Part shown: positions 1 through 10,762 of the stretch, piece after piece
Position numbering within the stretch: the stretch's first letter is position 1
Layout of the letters: the number at the start of each line of letters is the position of its first letter
Assembly (NCBI RefSeq): GCF_030272615.1
Contig: NC_081414.1
Span: 765,129,483-765,193,482 of the forward strand
DNA from: Cryptomeria japonica
Taxonomy: Eukaryota > Streptophyta > Pinopsida > Cupressales > Cupressaceae
Direction: 5' to 3'
DNA: 64,000 nt
Position numbers and translations under genes: made by a program
Notes under the pieces: model-generated
Told to the model about the DNA's origin: nothing
What the model saw: the letters and a program-made list of their open reading frames with translations, nothing else
Database searches by the model: none

Positions 1-829
1 ATTGAGTTTAGGTTTACATTAGAAGGAATGTATTTTGGAAGATGACCTTCACCTATGAAGGCTTTTATCTTAAATGAGTATGATCATGGTATATAAAACA
101 TAAAATTGTGACTTATTTTGGAAAATTTATCATCATTGATAACCGGATTTAGAAAGAAAGGAAGAAGACTTGTCTTAGCCGATGAAGGACAAATGATGAG
201 TTTTGAACAGTTACCTACACTTACAAGTATTTGATCCAAAATATGAACGATCATGATAGGATAATAGGACATGTTGATTTGCCAAAAAACACATCAATGA
301 GTACCATCAAAGGAGATTTTAAAATATGGTTATCAGATAATGAGCATTCTTAAAATAACTAAGTAAGGGTATGAGAATTAGGTTGGGAAGCTAATCCTAT
401 GAGCTTGCTACAACTCATGTGGAATTAACATTTTTGTTGTTATTAAGTATCATGGAAAGAAAAGATGCTGAACCTTGAAAGCATAATATTTTGAATTATC
501 TAATGCTCACAAGTATCTAATTCTTATCACAACTACCTATGAATCAAGCAAATCAACCATGGTAGTTACTCATACATTATCAACATAATATTTATTCAAC
601 CAAAAATTCAATATAGCACTATGCAAGCTTAACCTTTAATAAAAGTGACTTGCAAGAACTTGTACTCAATAATAGTTAAAAATATTTTCTTAAACCAAAG
701 TCTAATCTCAAACCATACATAAACTACACAGACTATAATGTATACTTCTTATTCATAAGTCAATTTAGTCCATATAAGATAGCATTATCAATAGGATTAA
801 TATTTGATTCACGATGCTCAGAATATGAA
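1..829. other. AT-rich sequence without recognised gene
   Basis: No reading frame longer than about 60 codons and no protein family signature is visible on either strand. I found no LTR boundary, primer site or tandem array here. It adjoins the left arm of the inverted repeat, but I could not extend the match to the right arm through this stretch. Confidence 0.5.
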
Positions 830-2530
830 TAACATTAAATCCTAGTATAACAATCTTTATTACGTGCATTTTAGTGAGAGAAAATAGGAAATCTGATCAT
901 TTCGTGTTGTAAAACCAATCTAGATCAAAACTAATATGCAAACAACGTTTTTAGATTGCTTAAGTTAGAACAATTTGGATATCATATTTGGGTTCTCCAA
1001 AGAGTATACTTTACCTAATTAGTCATTTAATGAGTTCATAATGAAGTAATAACTTAATTATTGTAGAAAGCAACAATTATATTGACCATAAACCAAGAAT
1101 CCAAATCAATGTCCCAACTAGTAAGGTTTATAATCTCATAGCTAAGATATCATATTTCCAACAAGAATTAAATATGACTCCAAATAATCATAAATTAAAC
1201 ACCATATCAAACTTCAAATTCAGGTGATAATCTATTTGCCAATAATTAAGGAGCAATACTAACAACATAATAAGAACAATTAATTTATAGTTAGAAAGAT
1301 AGGAATGGATTTATTTCAAGAAAAAGTACATCTAATTAAGCATTACCATCTTTCTACTCTCAAATTCATTAGTCTTAAAGTGTCAACATTCACATAACAA
1401 CATCAAAGCTCCATGTAAGCATCTCTACTAACAATAATACATAACAATTACTAAGACTTTCATAACAATATAAGAATTTATATCATAAGTGAAGGGTTTT
1501 AATCACCTGATTATAAATTTTATTAAGGACATAAGGAATAGAACTTAAGGTTTCACTATCATTTTTGGATATTAGCTTATATGTGGCAATGTTCTAACAT
1601 TAATTTCCCTCATCAACTTGAGGATAATAGCTTAATCCATAAGTTTGAGATTTATTTCTTGATCTAGGAGATTTGAATCCATTATATAAAACACAATTTG
1701 AAATAGGACTTAAAAGGATCTTGGCCCGCCTATCCATTCACCATAATAGAGCCATATGTGGCGAGAGTAAAACAATCCAACTTATTTGTATGATGTTTCC
1801 TTAAGTATATTTTTCATCAAATTGAATTTAATATAAACAAAGACAAGACACCTCTTTGTAAGGCTATTTTTATGCTTGCATGAGTTTTCTTTTCTATTTA
1901 TTAAATTGTCAGCCTTAGTCGCGCCTCATCTTGTTAATAGCGTAAAGTACAAGTTTGAGAATTATTAATCCTTAGTTGTCGCAATAGACAAGCTTAAATA
2001 ATTGATGGTTGAAGTCAATTAAAAAAACAGAGAACCATACATACCTTATTTTTACTACAAGTTAATAAGAATAAGCTCATTACTGTTTGATTTAAAAGAT
2101 ACTAAAAATTCTTACTATGGATTGAAAGTGTGATTTCCTAAGTGTTAATTTTGATAAGTGAAAATAAGGGTTTATAAGTTTGGGCATGCAAACTAGACCA
2201 AATTCTCAAACAAATTACATTGGGGAGAGGAGTGAGATCAATAGATTGAACCAAAATTGTGTGAAAAGGGCTAAATATAGATTGGATTCCACTCCTCTTT
2301 GTTTTGGGGGTTGAATTGGATACTTTAAAGATGAAAATTGAATGCTACATCTAGGTCTAAAGATGGAAATTTGACATAAATGAACATGAATAGGTAGTTG
2401 TAGATTTGATATGAAGTTGTAAGTACATATTTCAGATGAGGAAGATGAATGGAACATGTGACTGAAAAATCGGGACGATGGAGCTTAGAAAGATCCTATC
2501 CCCATAATGTTGGATGTGAATGAAAATGAA
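830..2530 (+). repeat. Left arm of a long inverted repeat (partner near 59290-63690)
   Basis: Read as reverse complement, this stretch matches the right side of the window block by block: around 1020-1330 with 63190-63580, 1310-1375 with 61500-61580, 1500-1790 with 61080-61400, 1850-1960 with 60135-60265, 1980-2080 with 59740-59825 and 2220-2530 with 59290-59600. The order is fully collinear in inverted orientation. The left arm lacks three blocks present on the right and so shows the empty state for at least two insertions. No TG...CA ends or coding capacity were recognised, so the family is unassigned. It may be two independent copies of one ancient repeat or the ends of one composite structure. 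Confidence 0.75.
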
Positions 2531-3622
2531 ATTTAAAGAAAAGAATAATTAATAAACACACTTTCCTATTTGCACTAATAAGTAGCATTTCCATTCATCT
2601 ATTCTTAAGATCAAAATAAAGGTGCGAAGAGGAGAGAACAAATTATTACAGGGTAAATTAAATTAAAGAGGAGAAAGGTTAACCAAGTTCATTGCATATT
2701 AAATTATAGAGAAGATGGACATGGTGAGTGAAGGAGTTCACGAGAGAATAAAATAAGGAGACCTAGAAGGAAGATAATGGAGAGATGTAGCAGATGTGGA
2801 ACTATCAATCGAAGAAAACTCCAGGCACAGTGCTAGAAAGGATAGAAATAGACATATCCCACAATGGGTTTATGAGTAGGGGAGATGGGTTGATAAAAGA
2901 TTTATAGTGAGGAAAACACAAGTGAAAAAAGAATGGGAGAAGAGGATTTGGCGAGGAACACAACCATGACTTGACCTAATAAGTTTACAAGCATTACCAC
3001 AATAACCTATACTAGGAAAACAAGGAGGTATTCAAGAGAGAGGATTGGATACCCTAAGGAAGGAAGTGGACTTTTGGGTAACTAGGGCCAGGGAAACCCT
3101 AACATCAAAGACATATTGTCAAACCATAGGTATGGACCGTTTTGGCAAAAGGAATTCAAAAATGTTGACTCCTCATGGAATTGGCAAGCAAAGTACATGC
3201 AGACCATGAAAGGAAAAATGAAAACTAGGCCTTGTAAATGAAAAGCACTGCTACATCTCAAAATGGCTTCGCCTCAAAATATGATGAACCAAAAAGGTGA
3301 GTCCCAAACCCCACAAACCCCCACATAAAAGAATTTTAGTTTTCTTAAAAAAATCTCAAATAAATAAGAATAGATAGGCTCAAAGAAGTAGGGTTTTTCA
3401 TTAAATGGGGTCATTGTTGGACGATATTAGGTAAAATGGGAGGATGGTGTGACAAACATTGGGGAGCCAACATCTAACTAAAAGCATTGCCTAATGGAAT
3501 CTTTCTAGTAGAATTCCCATTAGAAAAAAAATAGATGGACTATCCTAGATCATGGACCTTACATGTTGGATGGAACCTGAATATACATGTAGGAGTGGAG
3601 ACCCAATTTTGATCCTTGGAAA
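2531..3622. other. Unassigned AT-rich sequence
   Basis: The stretch is purine-rich (many ggag, gaag and aggaa runs) and has no convincing reading frame. It lies between the left inverted-repeat arm and the start of a Copia LTR and has no visible counterpart beside the right arm. I see nothing else in it. Confidence 0.45.
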
Positions 3623-4857
3623 TGTTGGACATTGTTGCTGCTAGGATATGTTGTTGTCATTGATGTCAACATATTCCTGTGATTTATTTCTCCGATGATT
3701 GCAAAATGGTTTATTGGGATCATGGTTTAGTGTATGGAGTATTCCTAGTGTCATTACATCTTTCTATATTGGTTTCAGTTATCCAAAAAGCTTAACTGAT
3801 CATATCATATGATTCGGTTTACAGTTTGGTTTTTCCGATCAGTGCTTTGCAGAGTTCGGTATTTCCTCTGGTATATTTCGGTGTGATTAGATCTTGAGCT
3901 AAGATTTTGGGAGATTGTTTGGTATGTTCATGTGTATCTTCATTTCAGACGGTTCGTTATTTGGTGCTCCATAGGCTATCTTTCCTTGTGACAGTTGTTG
4001 TTGTTTAAGTGTTCTCGAGTTTTAGATGTTGATCGATGAAGATTTGATAAGTGGTGTTGGTGCAACTGTTACTGATGATTATAATGTGCTTTCTGGTGTT
4101 TCCTAATTGTGTCCTATTTTTTTAATGGTCTGCATTGATCGTCGTGCAATTTTTTGGTGATTTTCATGATCTAGTGACGTTCTTTGTGTTATGCAGTAGT
4201 TTTGGGGGTGTAGCGTGTTGCGGTTGATCTTGGTGAGATTTTTAGTGATGTTGCATGTTATATCATGCATATCATTATATTGGTCTAATGGTCGATCTTT
4301 GTACGTGTAATGTAATTTTGTAATTAGGTGTTGAGGGTTTAGTGGACCTTGTTGTCAAGGTTGATGAATTGTATAAATAGGTGATATAGTCATGTAATTT
4401 AGATATCAAGGTTGTGTCTGCATTATCAGAGAGTGGTGTATGTGCGAACAAATGGATTCATCTTTCGGTGTGGTGTATTGAGCAGAGATTGGTGTAGAGC
4501 AGACATATGTGCTTAACCAAAACTGTCATCAGGCATTGGCAGATGTTATTATTGTAGTTCATTCCTTCCAGATTGTAGTCTGAATCTTATTGAAAGTCAG
4601 TGAGACTTCCCCAAGGGTTGTAGCCTTTTGGGTTATTGTATCTTGAGCCATGAGCTTATTGTGGTTAAGTTCCCACCATGGATTTTCCCTTAACTAGGTT
4701 TTTCATGTCAAAATTTTGGTGCTGTGTGTTGTGCTGTCAATTTTCTTATCTTTTTTACTTATGCAGTTTATTAGATTTGTGATTATGGTCAAGTTTGATA
4801 ATCCAGTTAAAACTGATTCACCCCCCTCTTAGTTTTCTTTCGTTATTGTTGCTAATA
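3623..4857 (+). repeat. Copia-type 5' LTR of a truncated element
   Basis: The LTR opens with TGTTGGACATTG and ends at a decayed terminus (gctaata where relatives have ctaaca), directly before an intact primer-binding site. It carries the features shared by the Copia-like LTRs of this window: the inverted motif GTTGTCATTGATGTCAAC at 3653-3670 close to the 5' end, and the tract ctgattcacccccctctta shortly before the 3' end. A stretch that looks like the transcribed end (gtataaataggtgatatag, near 4371) lies in the middle. No matching 3' LTR is present, so the element is truncated at its 3' side. The exact 5' boundary is inferred from the related LTRs. Confidence 0.75.
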
Positions 4858-4859
4858 AT

Positions 4860-4871
4860 TGGTATCAGAGC
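4860..4871 (+). other. Primer-binding site (initiator tRNA-Met type)
   Basis: TGGTATCAGAGC is the standard plant LTR-retrotransposon primer site complementary to the 3' end of initiator tRNA-Met. It starts two bases after the LTR, as expected for minus-strand priming. Confidence 0.9.
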
Positions 4872-4913
4872 TAGATCGTCTAGAAGAAGCTTAACCACTT
4901 GAGGAGATTCAGG

Positions 4914-5160
4914 ATGGAAATTGGAAGTGTTATCTTTAATAAGGAGAGTCCAAGATTTGATGTAAGTAACTATTCTATATGGAAGAACCGGATGGAGGTG
5001 CACTTGAGATGTCTTGGAGAAGATTACTGGTAGAATACAAAGAATGCCTATTCTGTTCCCATTGATATGTCTTACTCTAATACTCTACCCATTGATCCCA
5101 TAGGAGATTCAAATTTACATCGGTTGAGGAGTATGGAAACATAAGGTAGAGAGAGAGAGA
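4914..5160 (+). pseudogene. gag: Copia gag N-terminal fragment
   Basis: The ATG at 4914 follows the primer site by about 40 bases. The translation reads MEIGSVIFNKESPRFDVSNY and continues SIWKNRMEVHLRCLGEDYW before a TAG. The F-D-x-x-N-Y-x-x-W-K-x-R-M pattern is the typical start of plant Ty1/Copia gag. After the stop the same frame continues briefly (KNAYSVPIDMSYSN) and then collapses in a GA-rich run at about 5147-5163. No zinc knuckle, protease, integrase or RT follows, so only the first 80 or so codons remain. The leader between primer site and ATG (aacc-acttgagga) resembles those of the two LARD elements, which suggests a related lineage. Confidence 0.75.
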
Positions 5161-6018
5161 GGGGATAATTTGATTTTATACCCCAAATGCAAATCTAAGT
5201 GACATGAGTAGATGAAATGTTGGATCTAAGTCTTTGCCAACATAGCTAAATCTTATGAGCATTTTGAGATGCATTTACAGGAGAAAAAGATTAGCAAGAT
5301 TATGACTGAGGAATGTGTTAGGACTATCAAAATTTGCAAGTTATTTTGTTAAGGAAATGATTTGGGTCCCCCTTATGCATGTGTTACGGTTTTTGAAATT
5401 TTTCCTAAGTGTCAAAGAGGCATACATTACCCTTGACATGTTTATGTTTTTTTTATAATCTTGTGTTGACTTGCTGAACCGGTTGACAAATCTCTTAGTT
5501 ATGACTTTAAGCTTGTTACATTATTTGTTGACTGGCCCCTTTGCATTAGGATTTTGAGTGTCCACTGACTCTAATATTTACCTAAGCCTAATGTCAAAAA
5601 ATTTTAAACTTCCCTAGTCGATGACCCCCATATCCTCTAGCAAGCTAAGTTGTTTTGAAACATGCAAGTTTTAATCACTTAAGTGATTAGCATTCTGTAG
5701 ATCCCGCAGTAGATTATTAGCTTATTTTTATGCACCTGCAAAGCTGTGAGGTGTAAGTTGTAAGTGCAAATGCTACTCTATAGATCCACAAGTGGAAAAT
5801 AAGGTTCAAATGTTTACCTGCAAAGTGAGGCATGCAAAGTGAAGTATGTTACTCCACAAGTCCACAAGTGGTAGAAAAAGAAGAAAAATAAACTTGCAGA
5901 GTTGCAAGAGATATGGGGTAAAGCAATATGTAATTTGTAGTTCTACAAGTAGCAAAATGTAAAGAAGAATGAACCTATGGAGGTGCATAAGGGCATCAAC
6001 CCTAAATTTCACTCATTA
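5161..6018. other. Unassigned sequence after the Copia fragment
   Basis: No element boundary and no coding pattern beyond short chance frames is visible. The truncated Copia gag gives way to unrelated AT-rich DNA without a 3' LTR. Confidence 0.45.
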
Positions 6019-6469
<451 letters not shown>

Positions 6470-6540
6470 AATGTTTGCTTTCTTTATACACACACACAAA
6501 AAAAGAAGGTTTTCTTTAAAATGATATTTTTTATTATAAA

Positions 6541-6716
6541 GTGATAATAAAAGGAATAATCATGCATGAAAGGAATACTATAAAATGCATGAAGAGAATA
6601 ATCATAAAATGCACGAAAGAAATAATCATGCATACAATGCATGAAAGGAATACTCATAAAATGCATGAAGAGAATAATCATAAAATGCATAAAGGAAATA
6701 ATCATGAAAAACATGA
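6541..6716 (+). repeat. Degenerate minisatellite of ATGCATGAA-type units
   Basis: About eight imperfect units of roughly 20-24 bases vary on aatcataaaatgcatgaaag. The repeat keeps one plus and one minus frame open by chance, giving His/Met/Lys-rich and Phe/Met/His-rich peptides. I do not regard these as genes. Confidence 0.8.
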
Positions 6717-7871
6717 AAGTAGGATTTTAATTTTAAAATGTGAGTTTTTCAAAATTAGGGAGGGGGGAATAACATATCATTATTTTTGCAACATTCTTTT
6801 TTTACAAATAAAAGAACTTAACCAAATTTTGGAGAGAAAAAAGCCCTCTTATCGCTTGATTTTTGTATTTTAAAGAATGAAGAAGTTTGTGGATGGATTC
6901 AAATTGGATTTATTGGATTTGAGTAGGAATTGGGAAGCCTTCAATGTTGTCCAAGAATTGTACAAATTCATTTGGTATATTGGAATTCTTTGCATTTTCA
7001 TTTTGGAGAAAAATGAGGTAGGGCTTCTCGTATCTTTTTCATTTGGTAAAGCAATTTGGTAGTGTTTCTGCTTGTGTTGTAAGTATGGGAGATAGATGTT
7101 GGGAGTCCTTGTTGGGATGATATTCAAGTTTTTATTATATATTTTTTGTAAATCAGCCTTATGGCCTCTTGTAACTAAAGTAATTTTCTTATGATTTGCA
7201 AATATCTTGGCCCATGTAAATTACATTTTCATGCCAAATTGTAACTTATTATGTGTATTCGGTGTAATTGGACACTTGTTTTTAATTGATGACTAGTTGT
7301 GTGTAATTTGTGTATTTTTTTATTTTAATAATATGGAGGTATTTACAAAGGGAATAAAGGCTCGATGACATTGAGGTGGTGATGCCACAAATGTATTAAT
7401 AAGAGATGAGTATAGTGTTAATTGCCATTGTGGATTAGGAATATCCAATCATTAGTGCTTAGTGTTGAGAAGACTAAATCATGGTCGTTCAATTAGCAAA
7501 TGTGGAAAAATCTACATATGATCTAGATTTAAATTTTAGCACAACTACTTGTTTCAAATGAATTATGTCAATTGTATTAATGTGGACAAGACCTAAAGTG
7601 AACTTGCAACTCTAGTGTAATAACTTCAGAGATCAGAGCATCATTCTTTCACCTTGTATCCAAGAATCCAAAAGAGACAGAGCTTAGAGACGACAAAGTG
7701 AAATCAGTGCAATCACAAAGCTAGGGTTATTCAAGGAAGTGAAGAGAACACTGAGTAATTTATGTCTTTTGTGTTTGAATTATGACAATTTGAATTAGTT
7801 TTGTGTTTGTGCTTTAAATTTCCAAGAAGAGTAGAATTATAGCACAACCCTAGATAATTTTACTTGATAAA
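6717..7871. other. Unassigned AT-rich sequence
   Basis: Only short frames up to about 85 codons occur, without similarity to a known family by eye. The stretch may be the 5' untranslated part of element X, whose decayed ORF begins to be readable just downstream. Confidence 0.4.
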
Positions 7872-8487
7872 ATGCTGAAAAAGGGTGAATCTTATGGTAA
7901 GAAGAGGAAGAAGGTTCCAAAAGTAATTGTACAGGCAGTGAGCCGAATATAGAGGCTCTTGTAAAACCCATTGTAGAACCAAGTGTAGGATCAAGCGTTG
8001 TTCCCATTAAGCCAAAACCTAAAAAACCTAGGGCTTTGAGGAGCAGAAAAGACAACCTCCAGTTAGCAAGAACCTAAACGTAAAAAAACCAAGAGCCCTA
8101 AGAAAAAAGGAGGAAGTCTTCCACAAGCCTAGGCCCCAACTCAAGTGCAAGCACAAAAATGGGTAACCATATGCTGATATAGTTAGGGTGGATTATGTGA
8201 GTATTGCAAAACAACTTGTAGAACAAGAAAAACAAGAGGGAAGGTCATATTCTCAGGATATTTTGGATATCCTCCCTGATTCAAGCATGAATTGGAGAGG
8301 CAAAGTGATTTTTTTAGATCATTGTGCTCATTGTGGAAGTACTTACCTCCCTGTCAATGGATAGAGCCTATTTTTCATGCTTTTACAAAAGGAGAAATGA
8401 TCATGTGCCCTTGTCCAATCCATGGTCTCTTGAACTAGCAATGTTAATTGAGCCAAATATTTTTATTGAAGCTGACCTGGATATAAT
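7872..8487 (+). pseudogene. Element X, ORF part 1 (unknown protein, decayed)
   Basis: I do not recognise this protein. From the ATG at 7872 the translation is Lys/Arg-rich (GKKRKKVPK). In other frames it continues through a Pro/Lys-rich stretch (VPIKPKPKKPRALRSRKDN) and then more structured segments near 8165-8487, such as YADIVRVDYVSIAKQLVEQE and NPWSLELAMLIEPNIFIEAD. Several frameshifts and stops separate these pieces. It is cut off exactly where the LARD1 5' LTR begins. Parts 2 and 3 lie at 14582-15304 and 45716-46924, so the host ORF was interrupted twice. A retroelement gag-like or accessory protein is the likeliest identity, but this is inference. Confidence 0.4.
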
Positions 8488-9273
8488 TGTTGGCAAATGC
8501 ACACTCCAATGAGAAATTGTAGGTGATCGAAGGTTTTGTCATTGATGGAAACCTTGCAATCATATGATACTGGCAAGACAAAATACTAGCACCGGCAACG
8601 ACAAACTCTACATCGGCACACATAACACCGATAGTGAAAGGAAGGATATCGACATCCTAGCTGACATAAATTTTGTTTATAATGTATTTTGTAATTAATT
8701 GTAAAATCATTGTAAGCCGACATGGCAAGTTGTAAAATGACTCATATATGTATGAGATCATTGTAGAACATTTTGTAACAAGGAGATAGGCGAAATTATG
8801 TAGACCTAATATGCGAATTATAGGTTAAGGGTTTATGTATGTAGCAAAGCTTAAACCAGTACTGGATCTAGCATAGCATATGCTAATCTAAAGCAGTACA
8901 AGACATTGGATTAATATAATCCATTTTTGTAAGTCAGTGTGACTTCTTTTGTAATTGAGTAGTGAGCTCTAGGCACTTGGCCTTCCTGCATGTGCAGGCC
9001 CCTATTGTAAGAGTAATATTCCCTTATTGGCCGGTAAGCGAATATTGTGGGTCACAAATCCCACCGAGGTTTTTACCACACCGGGTTTCCTCGTTAAAAT
9101 ACCGTGTTATGGTGTGCTTCTCATGTGGTTGTTGTTATTCTTGTTCAGTGCATTATTTTTGGTTTACCGGTACACATCTTTAATACACTTTTCATGTTTT
9201 AAGTCAAGTAAATTTATTAACCGGTTAGATACTGATTCACCCCCCCCTCTCGGTATCTTTGGGAATCCTAACA
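8488..9273 (+). repeat. LARD1 5' LTR
   Basis: The LTR is 786 bp and runs from TGTTGGCAAATGCAC to CCTAACA. The first 246 bases match the truncated 3' copy at 14335-14581. The motif ttttgtcattgatggaaacc lies about 50 bases in. The end carries the tract ctgattcacccccccctct shared with LARD2 and the solo LTR at 43612-45121. Frames running through 8962-9270 are LTR shadows and not genes. Confidence 0.9.
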
Positions 9274-9275
9274 AT

Positions 9276-9287
9276 TGGTATCAGAGC
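9276..9287 (+). other. LARD1 primer-binding site (initiator tRNA-Met type)
   Basis: TGGTATCAGAGC starts two bases after the LTR end CTAACA, which is the standard Copia arrangement. Confidence 0.95.
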
Positions 9288-9344
9288 CTGGTCCTCCATT
9301 TTCAGAAGCCTAACAACTTGAGGAAGATCTTGTCACCGGTAGAG

Positions 9345-10382
9345 ATGCAAAACTTGAGAAAGCAATTGGAAACAACTCTTTCAAATTATGATGCAAAAAA
9401 GGTGAAGAATATCAAACTTGAAGATGATCTAAAGGCTGCTCAGGATATCATTTGAGCACTTCAAGAAAATTTTACCATTGCAAGAAATAAGAGAAGAGAA
9501 CTTTGTGAAAAGATGTAGAATGAGAATGATGAAAAGGAAACTCTTAATGACCTGGTAAACAAGCTAAGACAAGAGATCAGTACAACACAGAATGAGATGC
9601 GGGATATGACTATGAGATTTTGTAAAGAAATTGAAGATAGAAAGAAGAATGAAGAATAATTGGTTAGAAGACTAAATGATGCTGGAAATGAAGACACAAG
9701 ACTCAGTCATGAAAATGATATGCTAAAGACAGATCTAATGCACACACAAAATGACCGAACTGAACTCATAAGACAGAAGGACTTTTTGGAAAATGAATTG
9801 GCTACTGCAAATCAACACAAGGAGAAATTCAAGAAAAGTTTAGAAGAACTTTGTGACATGTTGAAGAATCAGAAACCTAATGGTGATACAAATGGCCTTG
9901 GCTTTGAAACTGGTGAAAGCTCGGGTACTGCAAACAATCATGATCATAGCAAACTGGTAAGAAAACCTACTACTTACAAATTTAATGGCAAATGCTTTAA
10001 CTGTAACAAGTATGGTCATAGAGAAAATCAGCGTAGATCTAGAAATTATCAGAACACTAATACACCCACTGGTCAATATTCTAAATGCAACAAAGTTGGT
10101 CATAATTCAGAAAATTGTAGAATGAATGTGAGATGCTATGTTTTTGGAAGATTTGGACATTTATCTAATCAATGCAGAACACATACCGGCATAGGATATG
10201 GGAAAGCTATTCAGAAAAACAATGTGACTTGTTATGCCTGTAACAAGATTGGACATATTGCTAATTTTTGTAGAAGCAAGCCCTCACCGACAAATAACAA
10301 AGGTCCTAGTTTAAAAGGTAAAGAAAAAGTTGAAGAGGTAAAGCAAGAATTCTCAAAACAATGGATCAGAAAGTCAGATTAG
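9345..10382 (+). pseudogene. gag: LARD1 gag-like coiled-coil protein with four zinc knuckles
   Basis: One frame runs from the ATG at 9345 to the TAG ending at 10382 (346 codons), broken by in-frame stops at about 9453, 9516 and 9657. The first 200 residues are Lys/Glu/Asn-rich with coiled-coil character. The C-terminal part has four CCHC-type knuckles: CFNCNKYGHRENQ (last Cys lost), YSKCNKVGHNSENC (first Cys lost), CYVFGRFGHLSNQC (second Cys replaced by Phe) and the intact CYACNKIGHIANFC. It would form the nucleocapsid-like RNA-binding shell protein. The frame ends without passing into protease. LARD2 has the same four-knuckle layout, so the organisation is ancestral. The start was chosen because it lies at a leader shared with LARD2 (taacaacttgaggaagatct). 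Confidence 0.8.
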
Positions 10383-10612
10383 AATGTTGATGTGAATACT
10401 CCTCCACTGGCAGAACAGAGTAGCAAGCCATCGGCATGAGACTCTTCATCTAACTGAAGAAATTTCTTTTGGGGGTTTAGCAACAAAATGAAAAACATGC
10501 TATTATTCCCTCGGTTGATGGTGAGAAGTTGAAATTACTTCTATACCGGCAGATGAGTTAAGTTGTGACTTAACCGACAAGCATTAAATGTGATAGTTGG
10601 TGAAAATAACAT

Positions 10613-10618
10613 TATAAA
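10613..10618 (+). promoter_or_regulatory. Possible TATA box upstream of LARD1 ORF2
   Basis: TATAAA lies about 145 bases before the ATG of the second ORF, in a 380-bp non-coding gap after gag. The spacing would fit a separate plant-type promoter with a leader of about 110 bases. This rests only on the motif and its position. Confidence 0.3.
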
Positions 10619-10762
10619 ACAACTGTTTTGGCTCCTTTTTCATTCATCGAGCATTCAAATCTTCGAGAGCGCGAAAATTTCCAAGCGAAGGTATTCCAAG
10701 GAAAGAAGTGAAGCAATCTATCAAATCATTCATCCTTAAGGCAGATTGAGGTATTTATAGCT

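Noticed and set aside
6484-6873. Met/His/Lys- and Phe/Met/His-rich ORFs on both strands
   Set aside because: Products of the ATGCATGAA-type minisatellite.
8962-9455. ORFs of 73 and 142 codons starting in the LARD1 LTR
   Set aside because: They run through the LTR end and primer site. The gag start at 9345 lies within the second one, but the LTR part is not conserved as protein.
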